A DNA stretch of 64,000 nt from Allomuricauda sp. TMED12 (lineage in GTDB: Bacteria > Bacteroidota > Bacteroidia > Flavobacteriales > Flavobacteriaceae), in contig NHBR02000105.1 of NCBI GenBank assembly GCA_002167435.2, positions 1 through 64,000 on the forward strand, given 5' to 3'. The notes below the pieces were generated by a model. It saw only the letters and a program-made list of their open reading frames with translations, was not told the origin of the DNA and did not search any database. Position 1 is the stretch's first letter; every line of letters starts with the position of its first letter. The position numbers and the translations under genes are program-made. Positions 50,902 to 57,812 of the stretch are shown here, in pieces.

Positions 50902-51163
50902 TGTCTAGCTCCATCTGTTCTTCTTGATGCTTCTCGTTTTTGTTATTAAACATATCAACGTGAATAATATTACCTTCTTGAGTTATAGGATCTTTTAAAA
51001 TAACATCTCCAGGTTCTACTTCAAACCCACATACTTTAAGAAACGTATTGAAAGCTCCCATGAGTTGATCAAGATTAGCATCCTCATCAAGATCTAGTTG
51101 GATGAAGTTGATACCATCACCATCTTCATCATATTCGTCGGTTTTATATTGTAATGTATACAT
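50894..51163 (-). CDS. Acidic hypothetical protein (89 aa)
   Basis: ATG 51163 (MYTLQYKTDEYDEDGDGINF) forms a TGATG overlap with the SleB-like gene. The protein is very acidic (long D/E stretches, C-terminus EEQMELDID) and has 'LMGAFNTFLKVCGFEVEPGD', a motif I associate with small T4-like phage proteins of unknown role. No membrane segment. Confidence 0.65.
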   Translation of the reverse strand: MYTLQYKTDEYDEDGDGINFIQLDLDEDANLDQLMGAFNTFLKVCGFEVEPGDVILKDPITQEGNIIHVDMFNNKNEKHQEEQMELDID

Positions 51164-51669
51164 CACTTACTCCATCTGTAAAAAATATGATCGTCGACAA
51201 CTCCGATCAATTGAAGGTCTCTTGACCACGAAGGGCTGACCGCTCTTGTATGATAATGGGTTGCGGCTTTTGTAAAATCCTCCCCATCTATCCACCATGT
51301 GTAAGCCTGCACTGCATTGTCAACAGCTACTTTGTAGGCTTCATGTTCTTTTATCCTATCAGATTTACCATCACAGAACCAACTAAATTGACATTTGTGA
51401 CGTTTGATTCTTCCATCTCTATATCTCTTTGCTTGATACACGACATCGCATATTGTGTTAGGAAATCGTGTATCTCTAACTCTATTCAATGTTACTAATC
51501 CAATAGCAAGCTGGCCAATTGTAGATTGATTGCGACCTTCAAAGTAAATATTTTTTGCAAGGCAAGTTAGTTGATCAGCAGGAGGATGGTACAACTGATT
51601 TTCACCGGCGGTAGCTGTTGTACTAAATGTGATAGCAGCTACCGCAATTGTCATTATTTTTTTAATCAT
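51163..51669 (-). CDS. Secreted SleB/CwlJ-like cell-wall hydrolase (168 aa)
   Basis: An N-terminal signal peptide (MIKKIMTIAVAAITFSTTAT, cleavage near Ala21) is followed by a Hydrolase_2 domain: 'LTCLAKNIYFEGRNQSTIGQ' with the catalytic-type E, 'LAIGLVTLNRVRDTRFPNTI', 'KCQFSWFCDG', 'THYHTRAVSPSW' and 'IGVVDDHIFYRWS'. SleB-type enzymes cleave the peptidoglycan glycan strand. With its own signal peptide it can reach the periplasm without a holin, so it is a strong candidate for the endolysin. Alphaproteobacteria and their phages often carry this family. Confidence 0.85.
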   Translation of the reverse strand: MIKKIMTIAVAAITFSTTATAGENQLYHPPADQLTCLAKNIYFEGRNQSTIGQLAIGLVTLNRVRDTRFPNTICDVVYQAKRYRDGRIKRHKCQFSWFCDGKSDRIKEHEAYKVAVDNAVQAYTWWIDGEDFTKAATHYHTRAVSPSWSRDLQLIGVVDDHIFYRWSK

Positions 51670-52784
51670 TTTGAAAGTGCTCTCAATATTACTGTTTCGT
51701 TGTTGAACCTACCAGTCGTTGTCCTTGACTTTGTGCCCAACTTACTCCATGCATTATCCACCTGACGCGGGGTCTTGGTCAACGCTAAAGTTAAAAATTC
51801 TTCTGGTTTTCTCAATTTGACTCGTCTCGATTCTTCTGAATCAAAATGTTGGAGAGTTGTACCTCTAACCTCGAACCCTTCACGGCGCTGGGAAACATAT
51901 TCATATAGTTCACGAGACTTTGTGTTGAATGCATACAGTCTTATTGCACCTACGATGTTTGCTGGGTCGATTGAGGCGACTTTGAAGTTTGAGTCTTCTT
52001 TTTTGAACTGGAGTTTGCTGACTTGGGTGTCTGCTGACTTAATCTTCTTTGTGCGCGGCTTACGCTTTGCCTTAGCAGCGTTCTTGAAGGATTCTGCGCC
52101 ATTAATAATCTCCTCTAGTGTTTTGATAACTGAATTGATGTTGCGTTTTGTCATGTGTGAGTATGCTTCCACACACTGATCATCCGTCTTATCCCTTACA
52201 CAAATATAATCAGCAAGACGATCTGCTGCCCACTGAATAACCATCTGTGCAGGAATAGTTCCCTTGAGGTCATACTTCCCCATTAACTTGTATACGTCGA
52301 TTGAAGACTTATAATTATCTTCACACCACTCGTCTTCGAGACTATCGAGGTCAATCATAATAGTTTCATGTGTTTTTTGTTTAAGACGAATAGAAGGAGG
52401 AATACGAACAATATCTTTCTGCTTCTTTTTGCGCTCAACTATTATCTGAGCACCCTCTTCAGCAAGCTCTTTAATCCACACATCAAGTTTACCAATATAT
52501 CCAGGATGGAGTTTATCAGGTGCATTTTCTTCAAGATGAGCAGCAGTTGCCCAATGACTCTTATGACCATATTTCCATTCAGGAAGATTGTTGATTGCAG
52601 ACACAATCTCTTTGCCATAGTGCTTCTTGATGTAGTCGTGTATTCGTTCACCCCACTTCTTAGCTTCGATGTTGTAGTGAATAAAGTATTGACACGCATA
52701 CCAACCTTTATCAATAGGAACAAGATCCCATTCATTTGCTCTACGAATGACTCTTTGCTTTCTACGCTTTACGCTCTTAGCCAT
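51666..52784 (-). CDS. Conserved phage protein, unknown function (372 aa)
   Basis: Very basic N-terminus (MAKSVKRRKQRVIRRANEWD) and a Lys/Arg-rich linker (about residues 240-255, 'AKAKRKPRTKKIKSAD') separate a helical N-domain ('YACQYFIHYNIEAKKWGERI', repeated WKYGHKSHWATAAHLEEN) from a C-terminal domain ending 'QVDNAWSKLGTKSRTTTGRF'. Proteins of this layout are conserved in T4-like cyanophages without assigned function; charge suggests nucleic acid binding. It overlaps both neighbours (1 and 4 nt). Confidence 0.7.
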   Translation of the reverse strand: MAKSVKRRKQRVIRRANEWDLVPIDKGWYACQYFIHYNIEAKKWGERIHDYIKKHYGKEIVSAINNLPEWKYGHKSHWATAAHLEENAPDKLHPGYIGKLDVWIKELAEEGAQIIVERKKKQKDIVRIPPSIRLKQKTHETIMIDLDSLEDEWCEDNYKSSIDVYKLMGKYDLKGTIPAQMVIQWAADRLADYICVRDKTDDQCVEAYSHMTKRNINSVIKTLEEIINGAESFKNAAKAKRKPRTKKIKSADTQVSKLQFKKEDSNFKVASIDPANIVGAIRLYAFNTKSRELYEYVSQRREGFEVRGTTLQHFDSEESRRVKLRKPEEFLTLALTKTPRQVDNAWSKLGTKSRTTTGRFNNETVILRALSK

Positions 52785-53080
52785 TATTTGCCTCCTTTAT
52801 ATGTCTCTCTCAAAGACATTAATCCACCTTTAACACGCTCAGGGTATTCACCCAAATATGTGCCTGCATTAAGATCATCTTTACTGATTAAATGCTTGTG
52901 AAAGTGATCTATATTGTCCCAGTTGCTGTACATGAATTTACCAAGCGCATCAAACATACCATCAGAAAGAATTGGATCGTCCTGTTTGTAGTAGGCGTAT
53001 GATGCCATCAGATAGAACGGAACAGTCATGCTTGGCTCTAATGGGTTCATGTGCTTTGAAACAATATTATCTATGTTCAT
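52784..53080 (-). CDS. Small protein resembling the Ia domain of NAD-dependent DNA ligase (98 aa)
   Basis: 'PFYLMASYAYYKQDDPILSD' with GMFDALGKFMYSNW resembles the YY...d.p.iSD.eyD.L motif of the LigA adenylation-accessory (Ia) domain that binds NMN. 'HFHKHLISKDDLNAGTYLGE' follows, conserved in marine T4-like homologues. Without the ligase core it cannot ligate, so it may bind nicotinamide nucleotide or be a relic or regulator. ATGA overlap with the next gene. Confidence 0.6.
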   Translation of the reverse strand: MNIDNIVSKHMNPLEPSMTVPFYLMASYAYYKQDDPILSDGMFDALGKFMYSNWDNIDHFHKHLISKDDLNAGTYLGEYPERVKGGLMSLRETYKGGK

Positions 53081-53355
53081 GGTATCTCCACTCGTTGAAT
53101 CTCACTTACTAATATAGTCTCCCATGAATTCGAGTCAATGTCAACAGCATTTATTGCACCTTCATCAAAAAAAGCGGCCTCTCGGTCATTATAAAAACCG
53201 ATAGGCCGATTATCTAGTTCAGAAAGTATCTCAGGCATTAAGGTTAACCTGCGAGTACATCTTGTGCTTGATTCTGGTGTGTAAGTGATAGTAACTATCC
53301 TGACTTCTAACGCTTCAACAAGCTCACGTCTTGTTAATCGGTCCTTCCACCCCAT
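53077..53355 (-). CDS. SH3-like (DUF2693-type) small protein, copy 1 (92 aa)
   Basis: 'LEVRIVTITYTPESSTRCTR', 'RLTLMPEIL' and 'INAVDIDSNSWETILVSEIQ' follow the small SH3 beta-barrel pattern (vtft..dG..R....L.p......v.D...W..f....i). It is a diverged neighbour of the following gene (53324), with which it overlaps by 32 nt, suggesting tandem duplication. Function unknown. Confidence 0.6.
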   Translation of the reverse strand: MGWKDRLTRRELVEALEVRIVTITYTPESSTRCTRRLTLMPEILSELDNRPIGFYNDREAAFFDEGAINAVDIDSNSWETILVSEIQRVEIP

Positions 53356-53605
53356 TGAAATCCCTCACACTATCTAAAAGAAAAGAACGCCATTCATTGA
53401 TACTAAGATCATATACGCGAACAGCTCTGATGGTATTTAGAACACCTTGCTCTTCTAAAATATCAATTTGCTTTGGATGATCTTTAACAGGAATCATATC
53501 AAAGTTTAGAGTGCACTTCATATTGCGGTCAGTGCCATCCTTCTTAACAAAGTTAACATAACAAGCAGCAGTTTTAAGTGCTGTGATCATATCATTGTAT
53601 TTCAT
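53324..53605 (-). CDS. SH3-like (DUF2693-type) small protein, copy 2 (93 aa)
   Basis: ATG 53605 (MKYNDMITALKTAACYVNFV) forms a TAATG junction with the upstream stop. 'VNFVKKDGTDRNMKCTLNFD', 'MIPVKDHPKQ' and 'VRVYDLSINEWRSFLLDSVR' match the DUF2693/WYL_2-like SH3 barrels common in T4-like cyanophages. These are thought to bind nucleic acid or proteins, but none has a clear function. Confidence 0.7.
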   Translation of the reverse strand: MKYNDMITALKTAACYVNFVKKDGTDRNMKCTLNFDMIPVKDHPKQIDILEEQGVLNTIRAVRVYDLSINEWRSFLLDSVRDFNGVEGPINKT

Positions 53606-53814
53606 TACCAATCTCCATTTGATTTATATTCATTATAGGAATCAAAGATTTCTGACCCCCGAAGGAACTCTGCAGTATTTTCCTGTGAGTAGTGCATGTT
53701 TTTTTCTTTAAATGATTCAAAGTAATCATTTATTTTTCGTGATGCGCGCACGTTGCGGCCTAACTTTTTGGTTTTGCGCTGCAATTCTTTTTTTAAGTTG
53801 GTGGACTGTGTCAC
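53605..53814 (-). CDS. Small hypothetical protein, GTG start (69 aa)
   Basis: Start is GTG 53814, supported by AAAGGAG 7 bases upstream, while the ATG two bases earlier runs straight into TGA. Basic N-terminus (TNLKKELQRKTKKLGRNVRA) followed by an acidic C-terminus. The first 89 nt are also coding in another frame for the preceding gene. Confidence 0.6.
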   Translation of the reverse strand: MTQSTNLKKELQRKTKKLGRNVRASRKINDYFESFKEKNMHYSQENTAEFLRGSEIFDSYNEYKSNGDW

Positions 53815-53977
53815 ATGATTTCTCCTTTATTAATTTTACATTTCGCGTATCAACGGTCATCAGCATTACACGTTGGTAATCACTGAGATCATTATACGCA
53901 TTCTCTGCTTGCCACAGATCATGATAATCCCATATATGGATATCATTACTTTCTGTTTGAAGAAGCACTCGGTACAT
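53726..53977 (-). CDS. Small hypothetical protein (83 aa) overlapping next gene out of frame
   Basis: Encodes MYRVLLQTESNDIHIWDYHD... with a basic C-terminus (QNQKVRPQRARITKNK). ATG 53977 overlaps the upstream stop by 1 nt. The last 30 codons overlap the next gene in another frame. The N-terminal half looks like a regular small folded protein; the basic tail may be the consequence of overprinting. Function unknown. Confidence 0.55.
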   Translation of the reverse strand: MYRVLLQTESNDIHIWDYHDLWQAENAYNDLSDYQRVMLMTVDTRNVKLIKEKSCDTVHQLKKRIAAQNQKVRPQRARITKNK

Positions 53978-54195
53978 TACACACCGAGTGCTGTAGCAAT
54001 AACTTTTTTATCACCAGGAAGTGATTTGCCTGACCGAATCCAATCTTCAATTTGCTCAAAGTAAAAAGCAGCATCTTCTTCACCCTGCTCTTCGAGTAAC
54101 TCCTTTGCATATTTAAAGAAGGCAACGGTCTTCATACCATCCATTTGATCGGCCATTGAAGCCTTTTTCCATTTACCGGAACGTTGATTGCTCAT
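53977..54195 (-). CDS. Small hypothetical protein (72 aa)
   Basis: Encodes MSNQRSGKWKKASMADQMDG... with an amphipathic helix (KYAKELLEEQGEEDAAFYFE). It overlaps neighbours by 1 and 4 nt in the early operon. No family recognised and no membrane segment visible. Confidence 0.6.
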   Translation of the reverse strand: MSNQRSGKWKKASMADQMDGMKTVAFFKYAKELLEEQGEEDAAFYFEQIEDWIRSGKSLPGDKKVIATALGV

Positions 54196-54404
54196 TGTGT
54201 ATACTCCTTATCTACAGCAGATGCATCCCAAACATAGGGATTATACTTGGTTCCTTTGGCAATGACAACAGTATCTTTAGGACCAACTTCAGTCCAGACC
54301 CGATCGTCCAACCACTTGTGATAGTAAGCAGGACCGCCAAAGATTTGTCGAGCTCGTTGGTACTGAGATTCAGTACAGCCAACGTAGTGTACAGCTCTGA
54401 CCAT
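54192..54404 (-). CDS. Small hypothetical protein (70 aa)
   Basis: Encodes MVRAVHYVGCTESQYQRARQ... with 'IFGGPAYYHKWLDDRVWTEV' and 'DTVVIAKGTKYNPYVWDASA'. Aromatic-rich, no membrane segment. Conserved-looking hydrophobic pattern but no recognised family. 1-4 nt overlaps with both neighbours. Confidence 0.6.
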   Translation of the reverse strand: MVRAVHYVGCTESQYQRARQIFGGPAYYHKWLDDRVWTEVGPKDTVVIAKGTKYNPYVWDASAVDKEYTQ

Positions 54405-54652
54405 TATATCACCTTTTCATTCAAACAAACATTACCAATCATACGAAACAACTTGTTGCGAGCATAAGTCTCACGATACGATTCTGACCCCTCACCATTA
54501 TAGTAAAGGTATTCAATTTTCTTAATAGCACTGAGGTGTTGTGCTTGCTTACCAGCTCTATACTCGGAAACCATTTCCTTGCAAAATTTGATAAGGTCAT
54601 CAACTGTCTTACAGCTCTCTGCCTCAGTAATTAGTTTTTCAAGATCCTTCAT
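54404..54652 (-). CDS. Small helical hypothetical protein (82 aa)
   Basis: Encodes MKDLEKLITEAESCKTVDDL... with two amphipathic helices and 'YRETYARNKLFRMIGNVCLN' at the C-terminus. ATG 54652 directly follows the stop of the small membrane protein upstream. No family recognised. Confidence 0.6.
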   Translation of the reverse strand: MKDLEKLITEAESCKTVDDLIKFCKEMVSEYRAGKQAQHLSAIKKIEYLYYNGEGSESYRETYARNKLFRMIGNVCLNEKVI

Positions 54653-54802
54653 TTATTTCTCCATCTGATTAAGAACAACAACACCTGAGAACATCAACAG
54701 TAACCCAGGAACTGCAAAAGCAGGTATTAACCATAAGGGTGCAAAATCATCTACACTACACCCAACAATCACAAGACTTAGTCCCAACACAACTCTAAAC
54801 AT
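54653..54802 (-). CDS. Very small membrane or lipoprotein-like protein (49 aa)
   Basis: ATG 54802 preceded by GAGGAG 7 bases upstream. Protein MFRVVLGLSLVIVGCSVDDF then 'PAFAVPGLLLMFSGVVVLNQ' has two hydrophobic segments; the first ends in VGCS, a lipobox-like site. It overlaps the upstream gene by 8 nt. Function unknown; may act at the inner membrane. Confidence 0.55.
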   Translation of the reverse strand: MFRVVLGLSLVIVGCSVDDFAPLWLIPAFAVPGLLLMFSGVVVLNQMEK

Positions 54803-55013
54803 TTTCTATCTCCTCTACTGTAACTCTATAGAGCTTACCATTTATATCGGACAAAGTCAACGTTTTTTTTGTCGAAACCATATATTTTTCTTCGGGGTGA
54901 AGATCAAACTCAACGTTCCCCACATCGCTAATCAATGTATCATTATCACTGATCTCACGATTTAAAAGTGTCTTGATTCTATCCACAATGTAATCACAAT
55001 ATACCATATTCAT
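54795..55013 (-). CDS. Small hypothetical protein (72 aa)
   Basis: Start placed at ATG 55013 (MNMVYCDYIVDRIKTLLNRE), which gives an ATGA overlap with the upstream membrane protein; longer readings would overlap that gene in another frame. 'STKKTLTLSDINGKLYRVTV' at the C-terminus suggests a small beta domain. No family recognised. Confidence 0.6.
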   Translation of the reverse strand: MNMVYCDYIVDRIKTLLNREISDNDTLISDVGNVEFDLHPEEKYMVSTKKTLTLSDINGKLYRVTVEEIENV

Positions 55014-55174
55014 GTCAAAAACCACACTAACAAAGCACCAGCAGCAACATAGGGGAACAGTTTCCATCCAATGTGAATAAATGCAACAATAACAGCCAGT
55101 GTCACACCAAATGTAACACCACCAACAATTAGAGGGACAAGTACGTCCCATGCCATTTGTAAATCACCACCCAT
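55010..55174 (-). CDS. Small two-helix membrane protein (54 aa)
   Basis: ATG 55174 overlaps the upstream stop (TAATG). Protein MGGDLQMAWDVLVPLIVGGV then 'TFGVTLAVIVAFIHIGWKLF' and 'YVAAGALLVWFLT' forms two membrane helices with almost no soluble part. It could be a holin-like or envelope-modifying early protein; the ATGA coupling to the next gene supports that it is real. Confidence 0.6.
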   Translation of the reverse strand: MGGDLQMAWDVLVPLIVGGVTFGVTLAVIVAFIHIGWKLFPYVAAGALLVWFLT

Positions 55175-55587
55175 TACGCGGCCTCCTTCATCCAGCGTTG
55201 CAGAGTGGGAATATCAATCCCTAGCGATTCCGCTAGCTTTTGCTCCTCTTCCTTTGCACGCTTTTCTTCTTCCTCAGCCCACTTACGCTCTCTTTCCATT
55301 GAGTCACAAGCATCTTTTAACATCTCTTGTAACTGCGCATCAGACATTGTTGAGAAATTAAAACTGCGAGCATAACTTTTACTGTATGCATCTGCAGTTG
55401 CATAGTACGCATCCTCTTCCAGCTCAATACGCTGAAACTCAGCAAGCGTACCAGAAGGAACACGCTCGTTCCAGTACGTGGTATCTTCTGGGGATACCAT
55501 ACTACCCATCCAGCAGCCTGGCTGCTTTGAGAATTCCTCAGCTTCTTTGCGCTGAGTATTGATGTAATCTATAAGTGCTTGTTCCAT
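55174..55587 (-). CDS. Charged protein with C-terminal HTH-like segment (137 aa)
   Basis: ATG 55587 (MEQALIDYINTQRKEAEEFS) is preferred because GAGGAGAG lies 7-9 bases upstream. Residues about 90-120 form a long charged helix (ERERKWAEEEEKRAKEEEQK), followed by LAESLGIDIPTLQRWMKEA, which resembles a helix-turn-helix recognition segment. It could be a small regulator; unproven. First gene behind an early promoter. Confidence 0.65.
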   Translation of the reverse strand: MEQALIDYINTQRKEAEEFSKQPGCWMGSMVSPEDTTYWNERVPSGTLAEFQRIELEEDAYYATADAYSKSYARSFNFSTMSDAQLQEMLKDACDSMERERKWAEEEEKRAKEEEQKLAESLGIDIPTLQRWMKEAA

Positions 55588-55612
55588 AATGTCTCTCCTC
55601 ATTTGATACCTT

Positions 55613-55641
55613 AATTTACAACATATTTACCTAAAGGTCAA
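55613..55641 (-). promoter_or_regulatory. Early promoter: AACTGTTGACC - N17 - TAAATT
   Basis: Minus strand TTGACC (55641-55636), 17-bp spacer, TAAATT (55618-55613) and downstream AAGGTATC. Upstream AAGTAAATTAACTG is shared with the promoters at 56020 and 60686. It serves the gene at 55587. Confidence 0.7.
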
Positions 55642-55654
55642 CAGTTAATTTACT

Positions 55655-55960
55655 TTATTTTGTAAAAGTTTGAGTAAATACCGGAAGACTCTCAAGGGGG
55701 GCAACTCCGCCAAGCTCGTGAACATTAAGCTCACTTACAATACCATAATCAACATCCTTAGTAACAAGAACGATAGACTCATCACATCCGATAAATCTCT
55801 CAACTGCGATACCGCTGTTCCAACTTTCGATCTGACTCATTAAGGAAGAACAGAAATTATTGACCACTACCGTATCAGTAGTACCGATCTCAATTTCTAG
55901 TTCCTCTAACTTGTTAATCTTAGAAGACTTAATTATATTTTTAAAGTTCTTGAAATCCAT
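55655..55960 (-). CDS. Hypothetical early protein (101 aa)
   Basis: Encodes MDFKNFKNIIKSSKINKLEE... Mixed alpha/beta with hydrophobic 'DTVVVNNFCSSLMSQIESWN' and 'ESIVLVTKDVDYGIVSELNV'. GGAGAG Shine-Dalgarno upstream. No family recognised. It is the sole gene between two copies of the same early promoter. Confidence 0.6.
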   Translation of the reverse strand: MDFKNFKNIIKSSKINKLEELEIEIGTTDTVVVNNFCSSLMSQIESWNSGIAVERFIGCDESIVLVTKDVDYGIVSELNVHELGGVAPLESLPVFTQTFTK

Positions 55961-55991
55961 TTTTCTCTCCTTTGTTTCATTCTATACCCTC

Positions 55992-56020
55992 CTTATCGCA
56001 CATTTTTACCAAAAGGTCAA
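55992..56020 (-). promoter_or_regulatory. Early promoter: AACTGTTGACC - N17 - GATAAG
   Basis: Minus strand TTGACC (56020-56015), 17-bp spacer, GATAAG (55997-55992). The upstream sequence AAAAAAGTTAAATTAACTG is nearly identical to that at 60686. The -10 is weak, so an upstream-element or activator contribution is likely. Confidence 0.6.
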
Positions 56021-56053
56021 CAGTTAATTTAACTTTTTTTAAATTTATTTTAT

Positions 56054-56061
56054 TATAAATA
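56054..56061 (+). promoter_or_regulatory. T4-type late promoter box TATAAATA for plus-strand cassette
   Basis: Perfect TATAAATA 70 bases upstream of the ATG at 56132, divergent from the early promoter at 55992-56020. The 170-bp intergenic region thus separates an early leftward and a late rightward unit. Confidence 0.7.
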
Positions 56062-56131
56062 CCAACGAGTCTGAGGTGGAAATATCATTACATAATTGTT
56101 ATATCATAATCAACTAAAGAGGGAAAAGATT

Positions 56132-56617
56132 ATGATTGATCCAATATCAGCTTTAGCAGTTGCGTCATCTGCATTTAATGCTGTGAAATCCGCTGTTGGG
56201 GCGGGTCAAGATATAGAGAATATGGCTGGTGCTTTAGGCAAGTGGATGGGCGCTGTTAGTGATATTAAAAAAGCAGAAGAGTATAATAAAAAACCACCAT
56301 TATTTAAAAAATTATTTGCATCTGGTTCTGTCGAAGAAGAGGCAATGCAAATCTTCATGGCTAAAAAGAAAGCCGAAGATATGCGTGAGCAGTTACGTCA
56401 AATTATCATACACACTCGTGGCCTTAGTGCATGGGATGAATTGGTGCGTACAGAGGTTAATATTAGAAAAAAACGGCAAGAAACGATCTATGCTCAAGAG
56501 GAACTTAGAAGAAAGTGGATTGAAGCTATTGCTATTGGTCTTGCGGCGCTAGTTGTTTTAGGAGCAATTGTTGGTCTTGGATGGCTTGTTTATGCTAGTA
56601 GAAATGGTATCATTTGA
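56132..56617 (+). CDS. Conserved marine-phage membrane-anchored protein (161 aa)
   Basis: ATG 56132 (MIDPISALAVASSAFNAVKS) with AGAGGG upstream is chosen over an in-frame ATG 36 bases earlier. The N-terminal helix 'VGAGQDIENMAGALGKWMGA' and 'NKKPPLFKKLFASGSVEEEA' then a charged coiled coil lead to one C-terminal membrane helix ('AIAIGLAALVVLGAIVGLGW'). This protein type recurs in marine T4-like phages without known function. Late expression and a single C-terminal anchor make a lysis or envelope role possible. Confidence 0.7.
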   Translation: MIDPISALAVASSAFNAVKSAVGAGQDIENMAGALGKWMGAVSDIKKAEEYNKKPPLFKKLFASGSVEEEAMQIFMAKKKAEDMREQLRQIIIHTRGLSAWDELVRTEVNIRKKRQETIYAQEELRRKWIEAIAIGLAALVVLGAIVGLGWLVYASRNGII

Positions 56618-56934
56618 TGAGATATGTATTTGTTGTATTGTTGTTAATGTTACCCACTCAAGCTCTATCGGTGGAGTGGACTCATCAACAAAAATTAAGA
56701 TTGGGTATTATTGAAGATAAGCAAATGGTTACTTGTAGACTTGCTACAAAAAAAATAATCCGTAACCAAAAAATTTGTATCTTCTCGGGAGCCAACAATA
56801 CAACCGATACAATCTTCATTGACCGATTTGAATATTGTCCTAGACAAATAAAATGTGTTTATAAACCAGATCAAGAAAAGCCAAATATACTAGAAATGAT
56901 GGAAAGTCTCGAGAAAAGTCTAAAGAAGAGATAA
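56614..56934 (+). CDS. Secreted small protein (106 aa)
   Basis: A signal peptide (MRYVFVVLLLMLPTQALS, cleavage after Ala-Leu-Ser) precedes a basic mature region with four cysteines ('VTCRLATKK', 'QKICIFSG', 'FEYCPRQIKCVYKP'), suggesting two disulfides in the periplasm. It overlaps the preceding gene by 4 nt. Function unknown, probably periplasmic partner of the cassette. Confidence 0.65.
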   Translation: MMRYVFVVLLLMLPTQALSVEWTHQQKLRLGIIEDKQMVTCRLATKKIIRNQKICIFSGANNTTDTIFIDRFEYCPRQIKCVYKPDQEKPNILEMMESLEKSLKKR

Positions 56935-56935
56935 C

Positions 56936-57160
56936 ATGCGTGTAATATACTATGAGAACAAAGCTATTGAATACGATGGTGCAAAAGGCAAAGTTTATGT
57001 AGACAATAAGTTGGTTTTTCATGGATTTGCTTACTATGCCATACTAAATTTTATTAGCGCTTGTAACAACAATCCGAAAGTAAGAGAAAAGTTCAAGGAT
57101 GTTTTGAATATGCGTGAAAAATGTAAGTTTGAAAAAAAAGAAGCTAAGAAAAATGACTGA
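56936..57160 (+). CDS. Small hypothetical protein of late cassette (74 aa)
   Basis: Encodes MRVIYYENKAIEYDGAKGKV... with a small beta-hairpin start ('VYVDNKLVFHGFAYYAILNF') and a Lys-rich C-terminal tail. It follows the secreted protein by 1 nt and overlaps the next gene by 8 nt. No family recognised. Confidence 0.6.
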   Translation: MRVIYYENKAIEYDGAKGKVYVDNKLVFHGFAYYAILNFISACNNNPKVREKFKDVLNMREKCKFEKKEAKKND

Positions 57161-57389
57161 GACGTTTGTTGTTTTTGCTTTGGTGTTTCTTCTTGGAGAC
57201 AAACCACAAAAACTTGATATGCATTTTTTATCTATTAACACGTGCAATTATTATGCTTCGAGAATTGTTAAGCGATATGGAAACTATAAGGCTTATGCAT
57301 ATGTTCCCAAAGAGCATAAGGCTACAGCATACTGTAAGCCTATCAACACTTACCCTGGTGACCCAAAAGTCACCAGGTTATATCAATAA
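57153..57389 (+). CDS. Small secreted or membrane protein of late cassette (78 aa)
   Basis: ATG 57153 (MTETFVVFALVFLLGDKPQK) overlaps the upstream stop by 8 nt. A short N-terminal hydrophobic segment is followed by 'LSINTCNYYASRIVKRYGNY' and 'TAYCKPINTYPGDPKVTRLY'. Two cysteines could pair. The last codons form one arm of a hairpin (57354-57377). Confidence 0.6.
   Translation: MTETFVVFALVFLLGDKPQKLDMHFLSINTCNYYASRIVKRYGNYKAYAYVPKEHKATAYCKPINTYPGDPKVTRLYQ
57354..57377 (+). terminator. Hairpin at the end of the plus-strand cassette
   Basis: Nine-base perfect stem CCTGGTGAC / GTCACCAGG with a 6-base loop, within the last codons of the cassette, followed by TTATATCAATAATTTT. GC-rich stem plus a weak U-tract suggests a terminator facing the convergent minus-strand gene at 57402. 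Confidence 0.6.
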
Positions 57390-57401
57390 TTTTGGATATG
57401 T

Positions 57402-57812
57402 CTACAGAGAACTTTTTTTTCTGTAAGGAGTAAACATTCTTCCATTTACAAACATGCACGCTGTGCCATCAGCAAATACACCTATTATACTATAGGTTTT
57501 TGTTGTGGGATTAACAAGCATAAACATTTCTGCTTGAAAATATTGGCCATTTTGAGCTGACTGTGCTAGTGTTTGTCCTGAAGCAAATGGCAATTCCCCA
57601 TACTGTTGTTGTACAACATTAAACATCTTCTTTGCATCAGCTTCACAGGGAAGTGAAGAAAAGAAATTTCGATAGCTAGGAATGGGATTCTCAATTGGAG
57701 GAGTTGGTGATTCCAACTCGTCTGTCTCCTGTGATTGTGCTCCTGCGGCAAACGCCATGCAGATAGCAAATACATATAATGATTTTTTAAACCAATTCAA
57801 AGTGAGGGGCAT
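57402..57812 (-). CDS. Secreted hypothetical protein (136 aa)
   Basis: MPLTLNWFKKSLYVFAICMA then AFAAGAQSQ is a clear signal peptide with cleavage near Gly/Ala-Gln. The mature part has a Pro-rich linker and 'SLPCEADAKKMFNVVQQQYG', 'MFMLVNPTTKTYSIIGVFAD' and 'TACMFVNGRMF' with two cysteines. It overlaps the M15-type endolysin gene by 26 nt. Perhaps a periplasmic partner (spanin-like or inhibitor); the family resembles marine-phage hypothetical proteins only. Confidence 0.65.
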   Translation of the reverse strand: MPLTLNWFKKSLYVFAICMAFAAGAQSQETDELESPTPPIENPIPSYRNFFSSLPCEADAKKMFNVVQQQYGELPFASGQTLAQSAQNGQYFQAEMFMLVNPTTKTYSIIGVFADGTACMFVNGRMFTPYRKKSSL

